A DNA stretch of 64,000 nucleotides from Gammaproteobacteria bacterium HGW-Gammaproteobacteria-13 (GTDB lineage Bacteria > Pseudomonadota > Gammaproteobacteria > Pseudomonadales > Pseudomonadaceae), in the NCBI GenBank assembly GCA_002840155.1, contig PGZH01000004.1:248001-312000 (forward strand), given 5' to 3'. The notes beneath the pieces are model-generated. The model made no database searches, was not told where the DNA came from, and was given only the letters and a program-made list of their open reading frames with translations. Below, one piece after another: positions 1 through 6,254 of this stretch. Made by a program: the position numbers and the translations under genes. Each line of letters opens with the position of its first letter. Position 1 is the first letter of the stretch.

Positions 1-9
1 CCTTCCCGC

Positions 10-46
10 CCCCACGGCATCCGCTCCTTGCCGTGGGGCTTTTTTA
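10..46 (+). terminator. Rho-independent terminator of a gene upstream of the window
   Basis: A perfect 10-bp stem (10-19 with 29-38) is followed by GC and a run of seven T. The T-run lies on the plus-strand side, so it should stop transcription coming from a plus-strand gene left of the window. It converges with the minus-strand gene that ends at 44. Confidence 0.85.
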
Positions 47-388
47 TGAGTGAAACGGCCGCACCTCAACCGGTGCCCGGCAGGCAATGGCGGCCTTGCG
101 CCCCCAGGCCAGCGCTTCTTCCAGATCAGCCGTTTCCAGCACCCAGAAACCACCTACGTGCTCCTTGGTCTGCAGGTATGGCCCGTCACTAACAAGCACC
201 TCGCCATCGGGCTGCGCTCGCAGTGCTTTCGCGCCGCGCGCCGGGTGCAGACCGCCGACGAAAACCCTGACACCGGCCGCCACCATCGCGTCATTAAGCA
301 CGTCGATATCGCGGGTCATTGCCTCATCCTCGGCAATGGCCGGGTCGTAGTCATCGGGATGGTGGATCGCCACCAGATACTGCGCCAT
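44..388 (-). CDS. YCII-related domain protein
   Basis: A 114-residue protein starting MAQYLVAIHHPDDYDP and carrying the YCII-type ferredoxin-like layout. It has a mid-region DGPY segment followed by GGFWVLE, typical of the YCII/DGPF family of small proteins. Some members are dehalogenase- or lactonase-like enzymes, but most have no assigned reaction. The start is supported by AGGAGG about 7 bases before ATG. It stands alone, ending against the terminator at 10-46. The family assignment is fairly sure, the function unknown. Confidence 0.75.
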   Translation of the reverse strand: MAQYLVAIHHPDDYDPAIAEDEAMTRDIDVLNDAMVAAGVRVFVGGLHPARGAKALRAQPDGEVLVSDGPYLQTKEHVGGFWVLETADLEEALAWGRKAAIACRAPVEVRPFHS

Positions 389-450
389 AACGCCTCCTGC
401 TACGGGCTTTAGTCGCCCGGATAAATATGCTGAACGCGCTCAGCGCTGCG

Positions 451-891
451 TCATATGCGCTCTTGCGTCGTGAATGAGCGCAATCCGCCGAGCGCACTTG
501 CAAACAGCAATGCAAAACCGGCATTGAGCAGCGCGTTTTGCCAGAAGCCAGACAGCAGCGAATAGGCTGTGTCGGGGATAAACCAGGCGAGCAGCGACAC
601 AACAAACATCCACCATGCGTCTTGGCTGCCTCTGCGCACGGGGCCAAGCGCGAGAAACATCAGCACAGCGCCCCAGCCGAACATCACCGAGCCCAGCACG
701 GCATGCACCAGGCTGATATAAGCCAAGGCTTCAGGGCCGAATGTATTGAGGTGTGCCGCCGATGTGTAAACCAGCAGGCTGAATGCTTGCAGGGTAAAGC
801 CCGGCATCAGCACAAGCGCAAGCCCGAACAACATCAGCCCTGCGGTGGCTGCAACGAGTAAACGCCAGCAAAAAAGCTGAATACGGTTCAC
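451..891 (-). CDS. Small four-helix integral membrane protein of unknown function
   Basis: The 146-residue product is strongly hydrophobic, with about four predicted membrane helices (roughly residues 10-35, 55-80, 90-110 and 118-138). The start is a GTG at 889-891 preceded by GGAGAAGCC, a good ribosome site. Charged residues between helices 2 and 3 (PVRRGSQD) suggest a cytoplasmic loop. I recognise no catalytic motif. It lies alone between minus-strand genes without overlap. It is a real gene by its ribosome site and hydrophobic pattern, but the role cannot be given. Confidence 0.6.
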   Translation of the reverse strand: MNRIQLFCWRLLVAATAGLMLFGLALVLMPGFTLQAFSLLVYTSAAHLNTFGPEALAYISLVHAVLGSVMFGWGAVLMFLALGPVRRGSQDAWWMFVVSLLAWFIPDTAYSLLSGFWQNALLNAGFALLFASALGGLRSFTTQERI

Positions 892-966
892 GGCTTCTCC
901 AGATATCTAATGCCTGTACCGAGGCCGTAAACACTGGTTTGTGCCCACGCGGTAAGGGTTGATTAG

Positions 967-1437
967 TTAGCCCGCCGCGCGAGCGCCACTGAGCCTCTTT
1001 TGCATAAACACGCTCAGCGGATGTTCAGGGTAGTCGCCGAATGCGCTGCATATCTGGAAACCATGCTTCTGGTAAAACGCCAACGCCTCAGCTTGGTAAG
1101 GGCCCGTTTCAAGTTGCAGCAACTGACAACCGCGGTTTATCGACTCGACTTCTAGCTGTAGCAACACCTGCGCAGCTGCACCTTGCGCACGGTTGGCTAG
1201 GCGCACAAACATGCGCTTTAGCTCCCCCGCCCCATTGCCAAGCACCACCGCAGCGCAACCAATGGCCGCCCCGTCGTTGTCTCTGGCCACAGCAAACAAC
1301 ACGTTGTCCTGCTCCAGCGTGGTCAGGTCCAGCGCATAGCGCGCTTCGGCCGGGTACAAGGTGTCCTGATACGCATCCAACTCCGCGATAAGCGCAATAA
1401 CTTCAGGCTGGTTTGGAGGCTCTAGCTGCACGCGCAT
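967..1437 (-). CDS. GNAT family N-acetyltransferase
   Basis: GNAT-fold protein. It has the mid-protein strand FAVARDNDGAAIGCAAVV, then ELKRMFVRLANRAQGAAAQV as the acetyl-CoA binding motif A. It ends with LETGPYQAEALAFYQKHGF, the usual C-terminal YxxxGF segment. The open frame extends upstream to 1491, but the ATG at 1437 (MRVQLEPPNQ) fits where GNAT proteins normally begin, giving 156 residues. The acceptor substrate cannot be told. It is monocistronic, on the same strand as its neighbours. Confidence 0.75.
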   Translation of the reverse strand: MRVQLEPPNQPEVIALIAELDAYQDTLYPAEARYALDLTTLEQDNVLFAVARDNDGAAIGCAAVVLGNGAGELKRMFVRLANRAQGAAAQVLLQLEVESINRGCQLLQLETGPYQAEALAFYQKHGFQICSAFGDYPEHPLSVFMQKRLSGARAAG

Positions 1438-1540
1438 GCTTATATTCTCTGCGGTTTGTACTGTGATTAAGCGAATGAACGAATCGAGCATGCCCCAATA
1501 AGCAAAGCGAACGCGTTAAGCATTCAACGCCATGGCCAAT

Positions 1541-2059
1541 TTATAAATCTGCGGCGTCGGGCGCACGGAAGGCCTTGCTGTAGTATCCAGACTGGTCGAA
1601 ACAGCAAACATGCTTCTTGCCGGACGCGAGCATATCGCAGGCATCACCAATTCGTTTGCTGCGCGTCTTAAGTTGCTTGGCTGAAGTAATCCAATGTATC
1701 CAGTCCAATCGTGCGATGGTCGTCGTATCGGTCCAAACCTTACGGGCCTCAGGTGTGGCTGCCAGCGCCTCCTGAAAATCAGCTGGAATGTCAGGCTCTG
1801 GCTCCTTCTCCACCGCGCCGGCACCTTCGTACAACCCTCTACTGACCTTCAGCCAATGGCTCAGCTGACCATCAGGCTCAAGAGTCGCCTGGAAATGCTG
1901 TCCATTAATTGCGCCCTCAACTGTCGTTCTTCCTCGCCTCGGAAGCTTTTCACTGGCATCTCTCGGCAGTACTACAAACGCCCACGATGTATCACTACCA
2001 GGCTTTGCCGGACGAAGAAGCTTTGCTTCAAATCGGGATGTCACATCGACTTTGCTCAC
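1541..2059 (-). CDS. YdeI/OmpD-associated family protein with DUF1905 domain
   Basis: About 172 residues in two parts. The N-terminal DUF1905-type beta domain runs from FEAKLLRPAKPG to about residue 80. The C-terminal YdeI/OmpD-associated helical region contains DIPADFQEALAATPEARKVW and a WIxxAKQxxTRxxRI segment. The family is loosely called bacteriocin-protection, without a known mechanism. The start is uncertain. An ATG at 2077 is possible, but GTG at 2059 has GGTGGAG six bases upstream and matches the usual family N-terminus. The sequence just upstream (2075-2117) resembles a decayed attC, so this gene might once have been a cassette. Confidence 0.7.
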   Translation of the reverse strand: MSKVDVTSRFEAKLLRPAKPGSDTSWAFVVLPRDASEKLPRRGRTTVEGAINGQHFQATLEPDGQLSHWLKVSRGLYEGAGAVEKEPEPDIPADFQEALAATPEARKVWTDTTTIARLDWIHWITSAKQLKTRSKRIGDACDMLASGKKHVCCFDQSGYYSKAFRAPDAADL

Positions 2060-2074
2060 TGCCACTCCACCCAA

Positions 2075-2117
2075 CATATGCGCTTGGTTAAACTGGCCGC
2101 GGCCTGAATTAATCAGA
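2075..2117 (-). other. Possible relic attC site
   Basis: Read on the minus strand, this stretch has TCTGATTAATTC, a GGCCGCGGCC palindrome, and then TTTAACCAAGCGCATATG. The ends resemble the short attC type of antibiotic cassettes (TCTAACAATTC at one end, TTAACTCAAGCGTTAGATG at the other), but the GTTRRRY core is lost. This is an analogy made by eye; the site is degenerate at best. Confidence 0.25.
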
Positions 2118-2331
2118 CGCCAGCTTCAATCATTAACTTAATTTTTGTTGCCTTCTCGAAATGATCAAGCCTGTGGGTTTCGATCCACCACGTTGCAGCT
2201 TCCATAAGAAGCTCCGGATCATTATTTTTATTTGCGAAGAACGCATAAAAAGAAACGCCAACGACCTCACCTTTGGCAAGTATCTTCTTTGTACAAACAC
2301 TGATGATTTTGTCTCTTAGATCTTGCCGCAT
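2113..2331 (-). CDS. Hypothetical 72-residue protein in cassette island
   Basis: A small soluble protein starting MRQDLRDKIISVCTKK, helical by composition, with a central aromatic stretch (VSFYAFFANK) and LLMEAATWWIETHRLDHFEKA. I do not recognise it. Its ATG at 2331 follows the stop of the gene at 2361-2663 by 29 bases, with no attC between them, so the two probably form a two-gene unit. AT-rich codon use differs from genes outside the island. A role as immunity protein or antitoxin for its hydrophobic neighbour is a guess from the arrangement only. Confidence 0.5.
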   Translation of the reverse strand: MRQDLRDKIISVCTKKILAKGEVVGVSFYAFFANKNNDPELLMEAATWWIETHRLDHFEKATKIKLMIEAGV

Positions 2332-2360
2332 TAATTTAAATTACCTTTTAATTAAGGTTT

Positions 2361-2663
2361 TTAACTAAATAGGCTAGCAATTGCACTTGCTATGCCTTCG
2401 ACAACTGCTACCACTCCATCAATCATGGCCTCGAAGGTTCCGACTACTATCTCCCAAATTCCTTCGTTGCTTTGAGCAAGAGGCGCAGCTGCTCCGGCAA
2501 CGGAAATAGCGATAGCGGCCATAGCGATAGCGGCCATAGCGACAGAGTTGAAACCCATCACGACAATGTAAATTGCAGCCCCCATAAACAATGCTGCACA
2601 AAGTGAATTAAATGACCTCAGTAATTTTGACCTTTCTATTTTCTTTTTCATTTGCAGCACCAT
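2361..2663 (-). CDS. Hypothetical small hydrophobic protein with in-frame 15-bp repeat
   Basis: A 100-residue protein with a basic N-terminus (MKKKIERSKLLR), two hydrophobic helices (about residues 18-36 and 38-62) and an amphipathic tail rich in Ala, Val and Ile ending in SLFS. Two copies of a 15-bp unit encode AMAAI repeated in the second helix. The start may be Met1 (2663) or Met5 (2651); neither has a strong ribosome site. No family is recognised. The composition resembles membrane-active peptides such as bacteriocins or type I toxins, but it is long for the latter. It is followed closely by the 72-residue gene. Confidence 0.5.
   Translation of the reverse strand: MVLQMKKKIERSKLLRSFNSLCAALFMGAAIYIVVMGFNSVAMAAIAMAAIAISVAGAAAPLAQSNEGIWEIVVGTFEAMIDGVVAVVEGIASAIASLFS
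2511..2540. repeat. Two tandem copies of a 15-bp in-frame unit
   Basis: The plus-strand unit GATAGCGGCCATAGC occurs twice back to back, followed by a partial third copy (GACAG). Read on the minus strand it encodes five residues per unit within a membrane segment of the 100-residue protein. Copy-number change would keep the frame and alter helix length. Confidence 0.8.
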
Positions 2664-2684
2664 TTGTAGCTGGATGAAAAATGC

Positions 2685-2757
2685 TTTGAATTTGGCTAAG
2701 GGCCGGCTTTAGTGCGTTCCGGCGAGCGGATCGAACTGGTTTAACCAGTTGTTAGGG
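2685..2757 (-). other. attC site with decayed 3' core
   Basis: On the minus strand the stop codon of the 258-residue gene runs straight into CCCTAACAAC (R''-like end). The site then shares the blocks GGAACG, CTAAAGCC and CCCTTAGC, in the same order and spacing, with the intact attC at 3535-3612. Where the intact site ends in CGTTAGGGC, this one has AAAGCAT, so the recombination core is missing. Its unusual AACTGGTTAAACCAGTT arm is self-complementary. Confidence 0.55.
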
Positions 2758-3528
2758 GGAACCTGCAATATCAAAAAAATCAGCCATCCATGCTTTTTCA
2801 TCGATAGATGGGTTGTAGCAGTAATTAGTTTGATCCGAAGACTCAACTGGTAGCTCGGTCCAATATCTTGGTTGTGCAACAACATCCAAAAAGGCTAGTT
2901 CACATGTGACATAGCACATCCAAACGCTGCTAGTGATGAATTGCAGATTTAGAGCCAGCGGCTCATATGATTCTGTGTACTCACGAATGGGTGTTATCTG
3001 CTTGTACAGTTTCCCTATGTGAGTGAACTCTTTGCTCAGGAGTCCGTAGAACTGGCCAAAAGGCGGGAATACACGTCTTGCACTTGCAACTGCTCTAGTT
3101 GAGTCAAATTTATGGGCTCGATGTGCTTCTAAGTCACTTTGAAACTGGATGAGATGTAGAACAACAGCCATTGACTCCAAGCATGACCGGATAACTGCTC
3201 CGGGTTGGAGAACAAAGCCACCGCGAGCTAGGTAGGTAGCTGCAGCTATGGAGTTGAGGCAGTTAGATAGCAGTTCACTGCATGCAATTCTAAGCTCATC
3301 ATTTTCTTGCGTAGCCTTGATTGTTCCTGATGTAAGCAGCGCAAAGCAATGTGCGAATTCTGTGCTGATGACTTTTAAATCGCCGCTATGTAGGTCGTCA
3401 AAAGATTTGGCGATTTTCTCGGCATCACGAGTTATTTGATTAATCAGTACTGTTGTGCGGATTTCAATCAGTCTGCGGTTGATCGAATCAAATACAACAG
3501 CACAGGTGTCGGGATGCTGAGAGTTCAT
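2752..3528 (-). CDS. Hypothetical cassette protein, 258 residues
   Basis: Largely alpha-helical soluble protein beginning MNSQHPDTCAVVFDSINRRL. Midway it has VIRSCLESMAVVLHLIQFQ followed by a basic HRAHKFDSTR stretch, a pattern also seen in several uncharacterised helical families. There is no signal peptide and no convincing membrane segment, although WMCYVTCELAFLDVV is hydrophobic. The TAA stop is part of the downstream attC end (2751-2757), and the ATG at 3528 lies 7 bases after the core of the upstream attC. It is therefore a complete gene cassette. Function is not recognised. Confidence 0.6.
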   Translation of the reverse strand: MNSQHPDTCAVVFDSINRRLIEIRTTVLINQITRDAEKIAKSFDDLHSGDLKVISTEFAHCFALLTSGTIKATQENDELRIACSELLSNCLNSIAAATYLARGGFVLQPGAVIRSCLESMAVVLHLIQFQSDLEAHRAHKFDSTRAVASARRVFPPFGQFYGLLSKEFTHIGKLYKQITPIREYTESYEPLALNLQFITSSVWMCYVTCELAFLDVVAQPRYWTELPVESSDQTNYCYNPSIDEKAWMADFFDIAGSP

Positions 3529-3534
3529 CTATGT

Positions 3535-3612
3535 GCCCTAACGATTAAGCTAAGGGAAGGGCTTTAGCCCGTTCCAATGAGCGAAGCGAAAAATTTGAGC
3601 GCATTGTTATAC
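3535..3612 (-). other. Integron attC recombination site
   Basis: Read on the minus strand, the site begins GTATAAC (R'') and ends GTTAGGGC (R'). The inner arms AATGCGCTCAA and TTAGCTTAAT pair imperfectly. The centre holds CGCTTCG-type and GGGCTTTAGCCC inverted repeats. Order, length (about 78 bp) and extra-helical mismatches fit attC sites of chromosomal integrons. It lies 13 bases after the stop of the 159-residue gene and 6 bases before the start of the 258-residue gene. Confidence 0.8.
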
Positions 3613-3625
3613 GCAAGCGCTGAGG

Positions 3626-4105
3626 TCATCGAGTAACTTTGTACTGCCATATTCTTGTTTTGACACCAGTATCGTCATCAACGCCATCATGATCTGGTTC
3701 CCCAAACAATTTACCTGCAACTGCAAGAGATGCTTCGTTATCTATCTCAATTAGGGATTCAATATAATATTCTTGGCCATATTTCGGTCGTAAATCATTC
3801 TTGAATTGCTCAAGAACTTGATTGATAAATACTGTTGTGAGCCCTTTTCCTCTTAATTCTTCTAGAGTTCCATAAAACAGGCAGAAGCAGGGGAGGCCGT
3901 TTAGCGACTGATTTCCGTTTAGCACGACGAGCTGCTGAACTTTTAATCCTTTCAGGCGCGCATATGTATAACGCTCGGCTCCTAAGGCCATGTCGACTTC
4001 AAGGTGCAAATCTTCAGTTCCTCGAACCTTTTTCATCCGAAACCCCGAGGAAAACGCCTGCTCTAGTAGCTTGAACCCGGTCATTGGATTTTGGTGTTCA
4101 TGCAT
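3626..4105 (-). CDS. GNAT-like cassette protein
   Basis: A 159-residue protein whose second half looks like a GNAT acetyl-CoA site. A strand (LPCFCLFYGTLEEL) is followed by RGKGLTTVFINQVLEQF, matching the RxxGxG/A loop and helix. Then come IESLIEIDNEASLAVAGKLFG, with the typical N-x-A-S-L-x-x-x-x-K-L-G run. The N-terminus is unlike common GNATs. The ribosome site AGGTGAAGGG before ATG at 4105 is strong. It is the first gene of the array and is followed by an intact attC. The substrate is unknown; cassette GNATs often modify drugs or other small molecules, but nothing here shows that. Confidence 0.6.
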   Translation of the reverse strand: MHEHQNPMTGFKLLEQAFSSGFRMKKVRGTEDLHLEVDMALGAERYTYARLKGLKVQQLVVLNGNQSLNGLPCFCLFYGTLEELRGKGLTTVFINQVLEQFKNDLRPKYGQEYYIESLIEIDNEASLAVAGKLFGEPDHDGVDDDTGVKTRIWQYKVTR

Positions 4106-4149
4106 CCCTTCACCTATCTTTAATAGTTATTGATAATTTGATCTTGTAT

Positions 4150-4197
4150 ATAACTAGACGACATTTTCGTCGCATAACACCACATAAGATGTCGTAT
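4150..4197. other. Possible recombinase or operator site upstream of first cassette
   Basis: The inverted pair ACGACAT and ATGTCGT brackets CGTCGCATAA, a 6-bp spacer and ATAAGATGTCG, which are imperfect inverted half-sites. Half-sites around a 6-bp spacer are typical of tyrosine recombinase cores, and GTTATGC on the minus strand resembles an integron core triplet. It stands where attI would lie ahead of the first cassette. It could equally be a transcription factor operator. Confidence 0.3.
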
Positions 4198-4538
4198 AAA
4201 GTCTCGGCCTAGCACCATCCTTCTAGGCAATCCAAAAATTTCCAAAAGCCAAACCGCCACCACTCAACACCAGCCAGAACCTACGTCTTTGCCGCCGCAC
4301 TGTCTAGCAGCCCTCGATCAATTCCTCAGTAGCGTCAGCCCAATGCCAAGCCTCGGTTTTTCACGTTAAAAACAAGCGCCCCCCTTAAGAAATGTTCACC
4401 AAGCCAGCAGCGTGCGGGTGTCGAGCAGGCATGGGCTAATAAAGCTGCGCCACGCTGGTTTTGTGCTAGATATTTAGCTGATGGTTTTGCCGTTTTTTAA
4501 AACCCCAAAACAATAATCGCAAGAGACGGTACGTGCAT
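4198..4538. other. Non-coding stretch between cassette island and export operon
   Basis: No open frame with coding character was seen on either strand. In particular I found no integron integrase motifs (the RHSFAT or LLGH-type blocks) here. The right end holds the ribosome site AAGAGACGG of the next gene. Composition returns to the flanking GC level after about 4200, marking the edge of the island. Confidence 0.5.
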
Positions 4539-5063
4539 ATGAGTACAGAGCTGAACACAGCCCAGCCCAAGTCCGCCCATTGGCGGTTTAAGTTGGGTAT
4601 CGCGATTATCTGTTTGATTCCGGTTTTGTGGCTTCTGGTGCCGCTGGCAGCGGCGGCGGATGTGCCGGGGTCCAAGGTGGCGGCGCTTTCGGGGGCGCTG
4701 TTTATCCTTAACAAGATTCTCTTGCTGCTGGTTATCGCCATCATGGGCAAGGCGGGTTTCCAGGAGCTGAAGCAGCATATCTACGGCTATATGTCTTCGA
4801 TGGTGCCGAGCACTGAGGATGAGATCAGCCCGATGCGTCATCGCATTGGCTTGGTGATGTTCTGTTTGCCGTTGATTTCGTCCTTTCTTGAACCCTATAT
4901 CGACGCTATCGCGCCTGGCCTGCGGCCTAATAACTGGGCGCTGCAGATGCTCGGCGATGCCATGCTGATTGGCAGCTTCTTTGTTTTGGGCGGCAATTTC
5001 TGGGAGAAGCTGCGTGCGCTGTTTATTCGCACCGCACGGGTTAGCAGCCCCGACGCTGCGTGA
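4539..5063 (+). CDS. Transporter-suffix-domain-like membrane protein
   Basis: About 174 residues with four hydrophobic helices. One segment (IAIMGKAGFQELKQHIYGYM) and the later RHRIGLVMFCLPLISSFLEPY block match the small 'transporter suffix' family of Pseudomonas. The family is found as separate proteins or as tails on transporters. A GTG at 4533 is in frame, but ATG 4539 is better spaced from AAGAGACGG. It lies 60 bases upstream of the HlyD-type gene and is probably co-transcribed with the export genes. Function within the exporter is unknown. Confidence 0.6.
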   Translation: MSTELNTAQPKSAHWRFKLGIAIICLIPVLWLLVPLAAAADVPGSKVAALSGALFILNKILLLLVIAIMGKAGFQELKQHIYGYMSSMVPSTEDEISPMRHRIGLVMFCLPLISSFLEPYIDAIAPGLRPNNWALQMLGDAMLIGSFFVLGGNFWEKLRALFIRTARVSSPDAA

Positions 5064-5123
5064 TCTACCCCGCACTGCCGAGTCAACCTTGGTGCTTGCT
5101 CCATCTGCCTTACGGGAACCCTT

Positions 5124-6254
5124 ATGTCTGAAGCACTAGAGCAGCCTGACAGCACGCCACCGGCCGAGACGCCGGTGGCCGTCGATAAATCCGCGCCGCC
5201 AGCCAACCCGCTGCGACGTATTGCGTTGATCGTGGTGTCAGTTGCCGCCGCGCTGTTTGTGCTGTCCATCCTGATGGAGCGCAGTACCCCGTCCACCTCG
5301 CAGGCGGTGGTGCAGGGTTATGTGGTGCAGATGGCATCCGAGGTGGGTGGCCGCGTGGTGGAAATCGCGGTGCTCGATAATGCGCGGGTGGAGGCTGGGC
5401 AGCTGCTGTTTCGCATTGATCCGCAGCCTTACAAGATCGCCATTGCCGAAGCCGAGGCGCGCCTTGAGCAAACAGGCCAGTCGTTGGGGGCAAACACCGC
5501 ATCGGTGGATGCGGCCCAAGCTCAGCTCGTTTCTGCCCGCGCCCAGCGTGACAATGTGCGCGAGCAAGCACGCCGGGTAATGCAGCTGGTTGAACGCGGC
5601 GTTTATGCGCGGGCGCGTCTGGATGAAGCCACCGCGTCGCTGAACTCCGCCGAAGCTGCCGTGGTCAAGGCGCAGGCCGATTTGCAGCGTGCCCGTCAGG
5701 AACTGGGACCAACCGGTACGGATAACCCGCAGTTCAAGCAGGCCCTCGCGCAGCTGGAAAAGGCCCGGCTTGATCTGGTGCGTACGGAAATTACCGCGCC
5801 GGCCGACGGGGTGATCACCAATCTGCAGCTCGCCGTTGGCCAGGTGGTCAGCGCCGGCCAGCCCGCGCTGACCTTTATAGACACCGGCACCGTGTGGATT
5901 TCCGCAGCCTTTAAAGAAAACAGCCTGGAACACGTACAGGCCGATGATACGGCCGAGCTGGTGTTCGACGTGTTGCCTGGGCGTATTTTCAATGCCCGGG
6001 TCGAGAGTGTCGGCTGGGGCGTTGCAACAGAAGGCAGCAGCTCTTCTGCCCTGCCCTCGGTACGCAACCAGAGCGGCTGGGTACGTGACCCGCAACGCTT
6101 CCCCGTGCGCCTGGTGGTGATGGAGCCTTATCCGAAAGGCCTGCGCTATGGCTCACAGGTTACGGTGGTGATTTACACCGGCGATAACCCGCTGGCGAAT
6201 ATGTTTGGCGTAATCACCGCGCGGCTTGTGGCCCTGCTGACCTATGTCAACTGA
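5124..6254 (+). CDS. HlyD/EmrA-family periplasmic adaptor
   Basis: Membrane-fusion protein of 376 residues. It has a short cytoplasmic N-terminus, one membrane anchor (about residues 32-50), a lipoyl half-motif (VVQMASEVGGRVVEI), and a coiled-coil hairpin rich in Ala, Gln and Arg (about 95-205). The second lipoyl half begins at TEITAPADGVI, followed by a beta-barrel domain. Such adaptors link an inner-membrane pump to an outer-membrane channel. The stop overlaps the start of the DUF2955 gene by 11 bases, so the two act as a pair. No outer-membrane factor gene is adjacent. The substrate is not evident. Confidence 0.85.
   Translation: MSEALEQPDSTPPAETPVAVDKSAPPANPLRRIALIVVSVAAALFVLSILMERSTPSTSQAVVQGYVVQMASEVGGRVVEIAVLDNARVEAGQLLFRIDPQPYKIAIAEAEARLEQTGQSLGANTASVDAAQAQLVSARAQRDNVREQARRVMQLVERGVYARARLDEATASLNSAEAAVVKAQADLQRARQELGPTGTDNPQFKQALAQLEKARLDLVRTEITAPADGVITNLQLAVGQVVSAGQPALTFIDTGTVWISAAFKENSLEHVQADDTAELVFDVLPGRIFNARVESVGWGVATEGSSSSALPSVRNQSGWVRDPQRFPVRLVVMEPYPKGLRYGSQVTVVIYTGDNPLANMFGVITARLVALLTYVN

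Larger units (their letters stand above)
2113..4197 (-). mobile_element. Integron gene-cassette array without integrase (CALIN-like)
   Basis: This island holds four minus-strand genes with no recognised function and clearly higher AT content than the flanks. It contains a well-formed attC (3535-3612) and a homologous attC with a lost core (about 2685-2757). Each follows a stop codon directly, as in integron cassettes. All genes point the same way, as expected of a cassette array. No IntI-like gene is present on either side within the window, so mobility now would need an integrase encoded elsewhere. Confidence 0.6.

Noticed and set aside
2511-2540. CRISPR-like repetition
   Set aside because: Only two units with no spacers, inside a coding frame.
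4150-4197. XerCD dif-like (pdif) site
   Set aside because: The left half-site matches TCGCATAA, but the right half matches poorly to TTATGTTAAAT, so the dif assignment was not kept; a general recombinase-like site is listed instead.
4198-4538. Integron integrase remnant
   Set aside because: All frames were read for tyrosine-recombinase C-terminal motifs without a convincing match.
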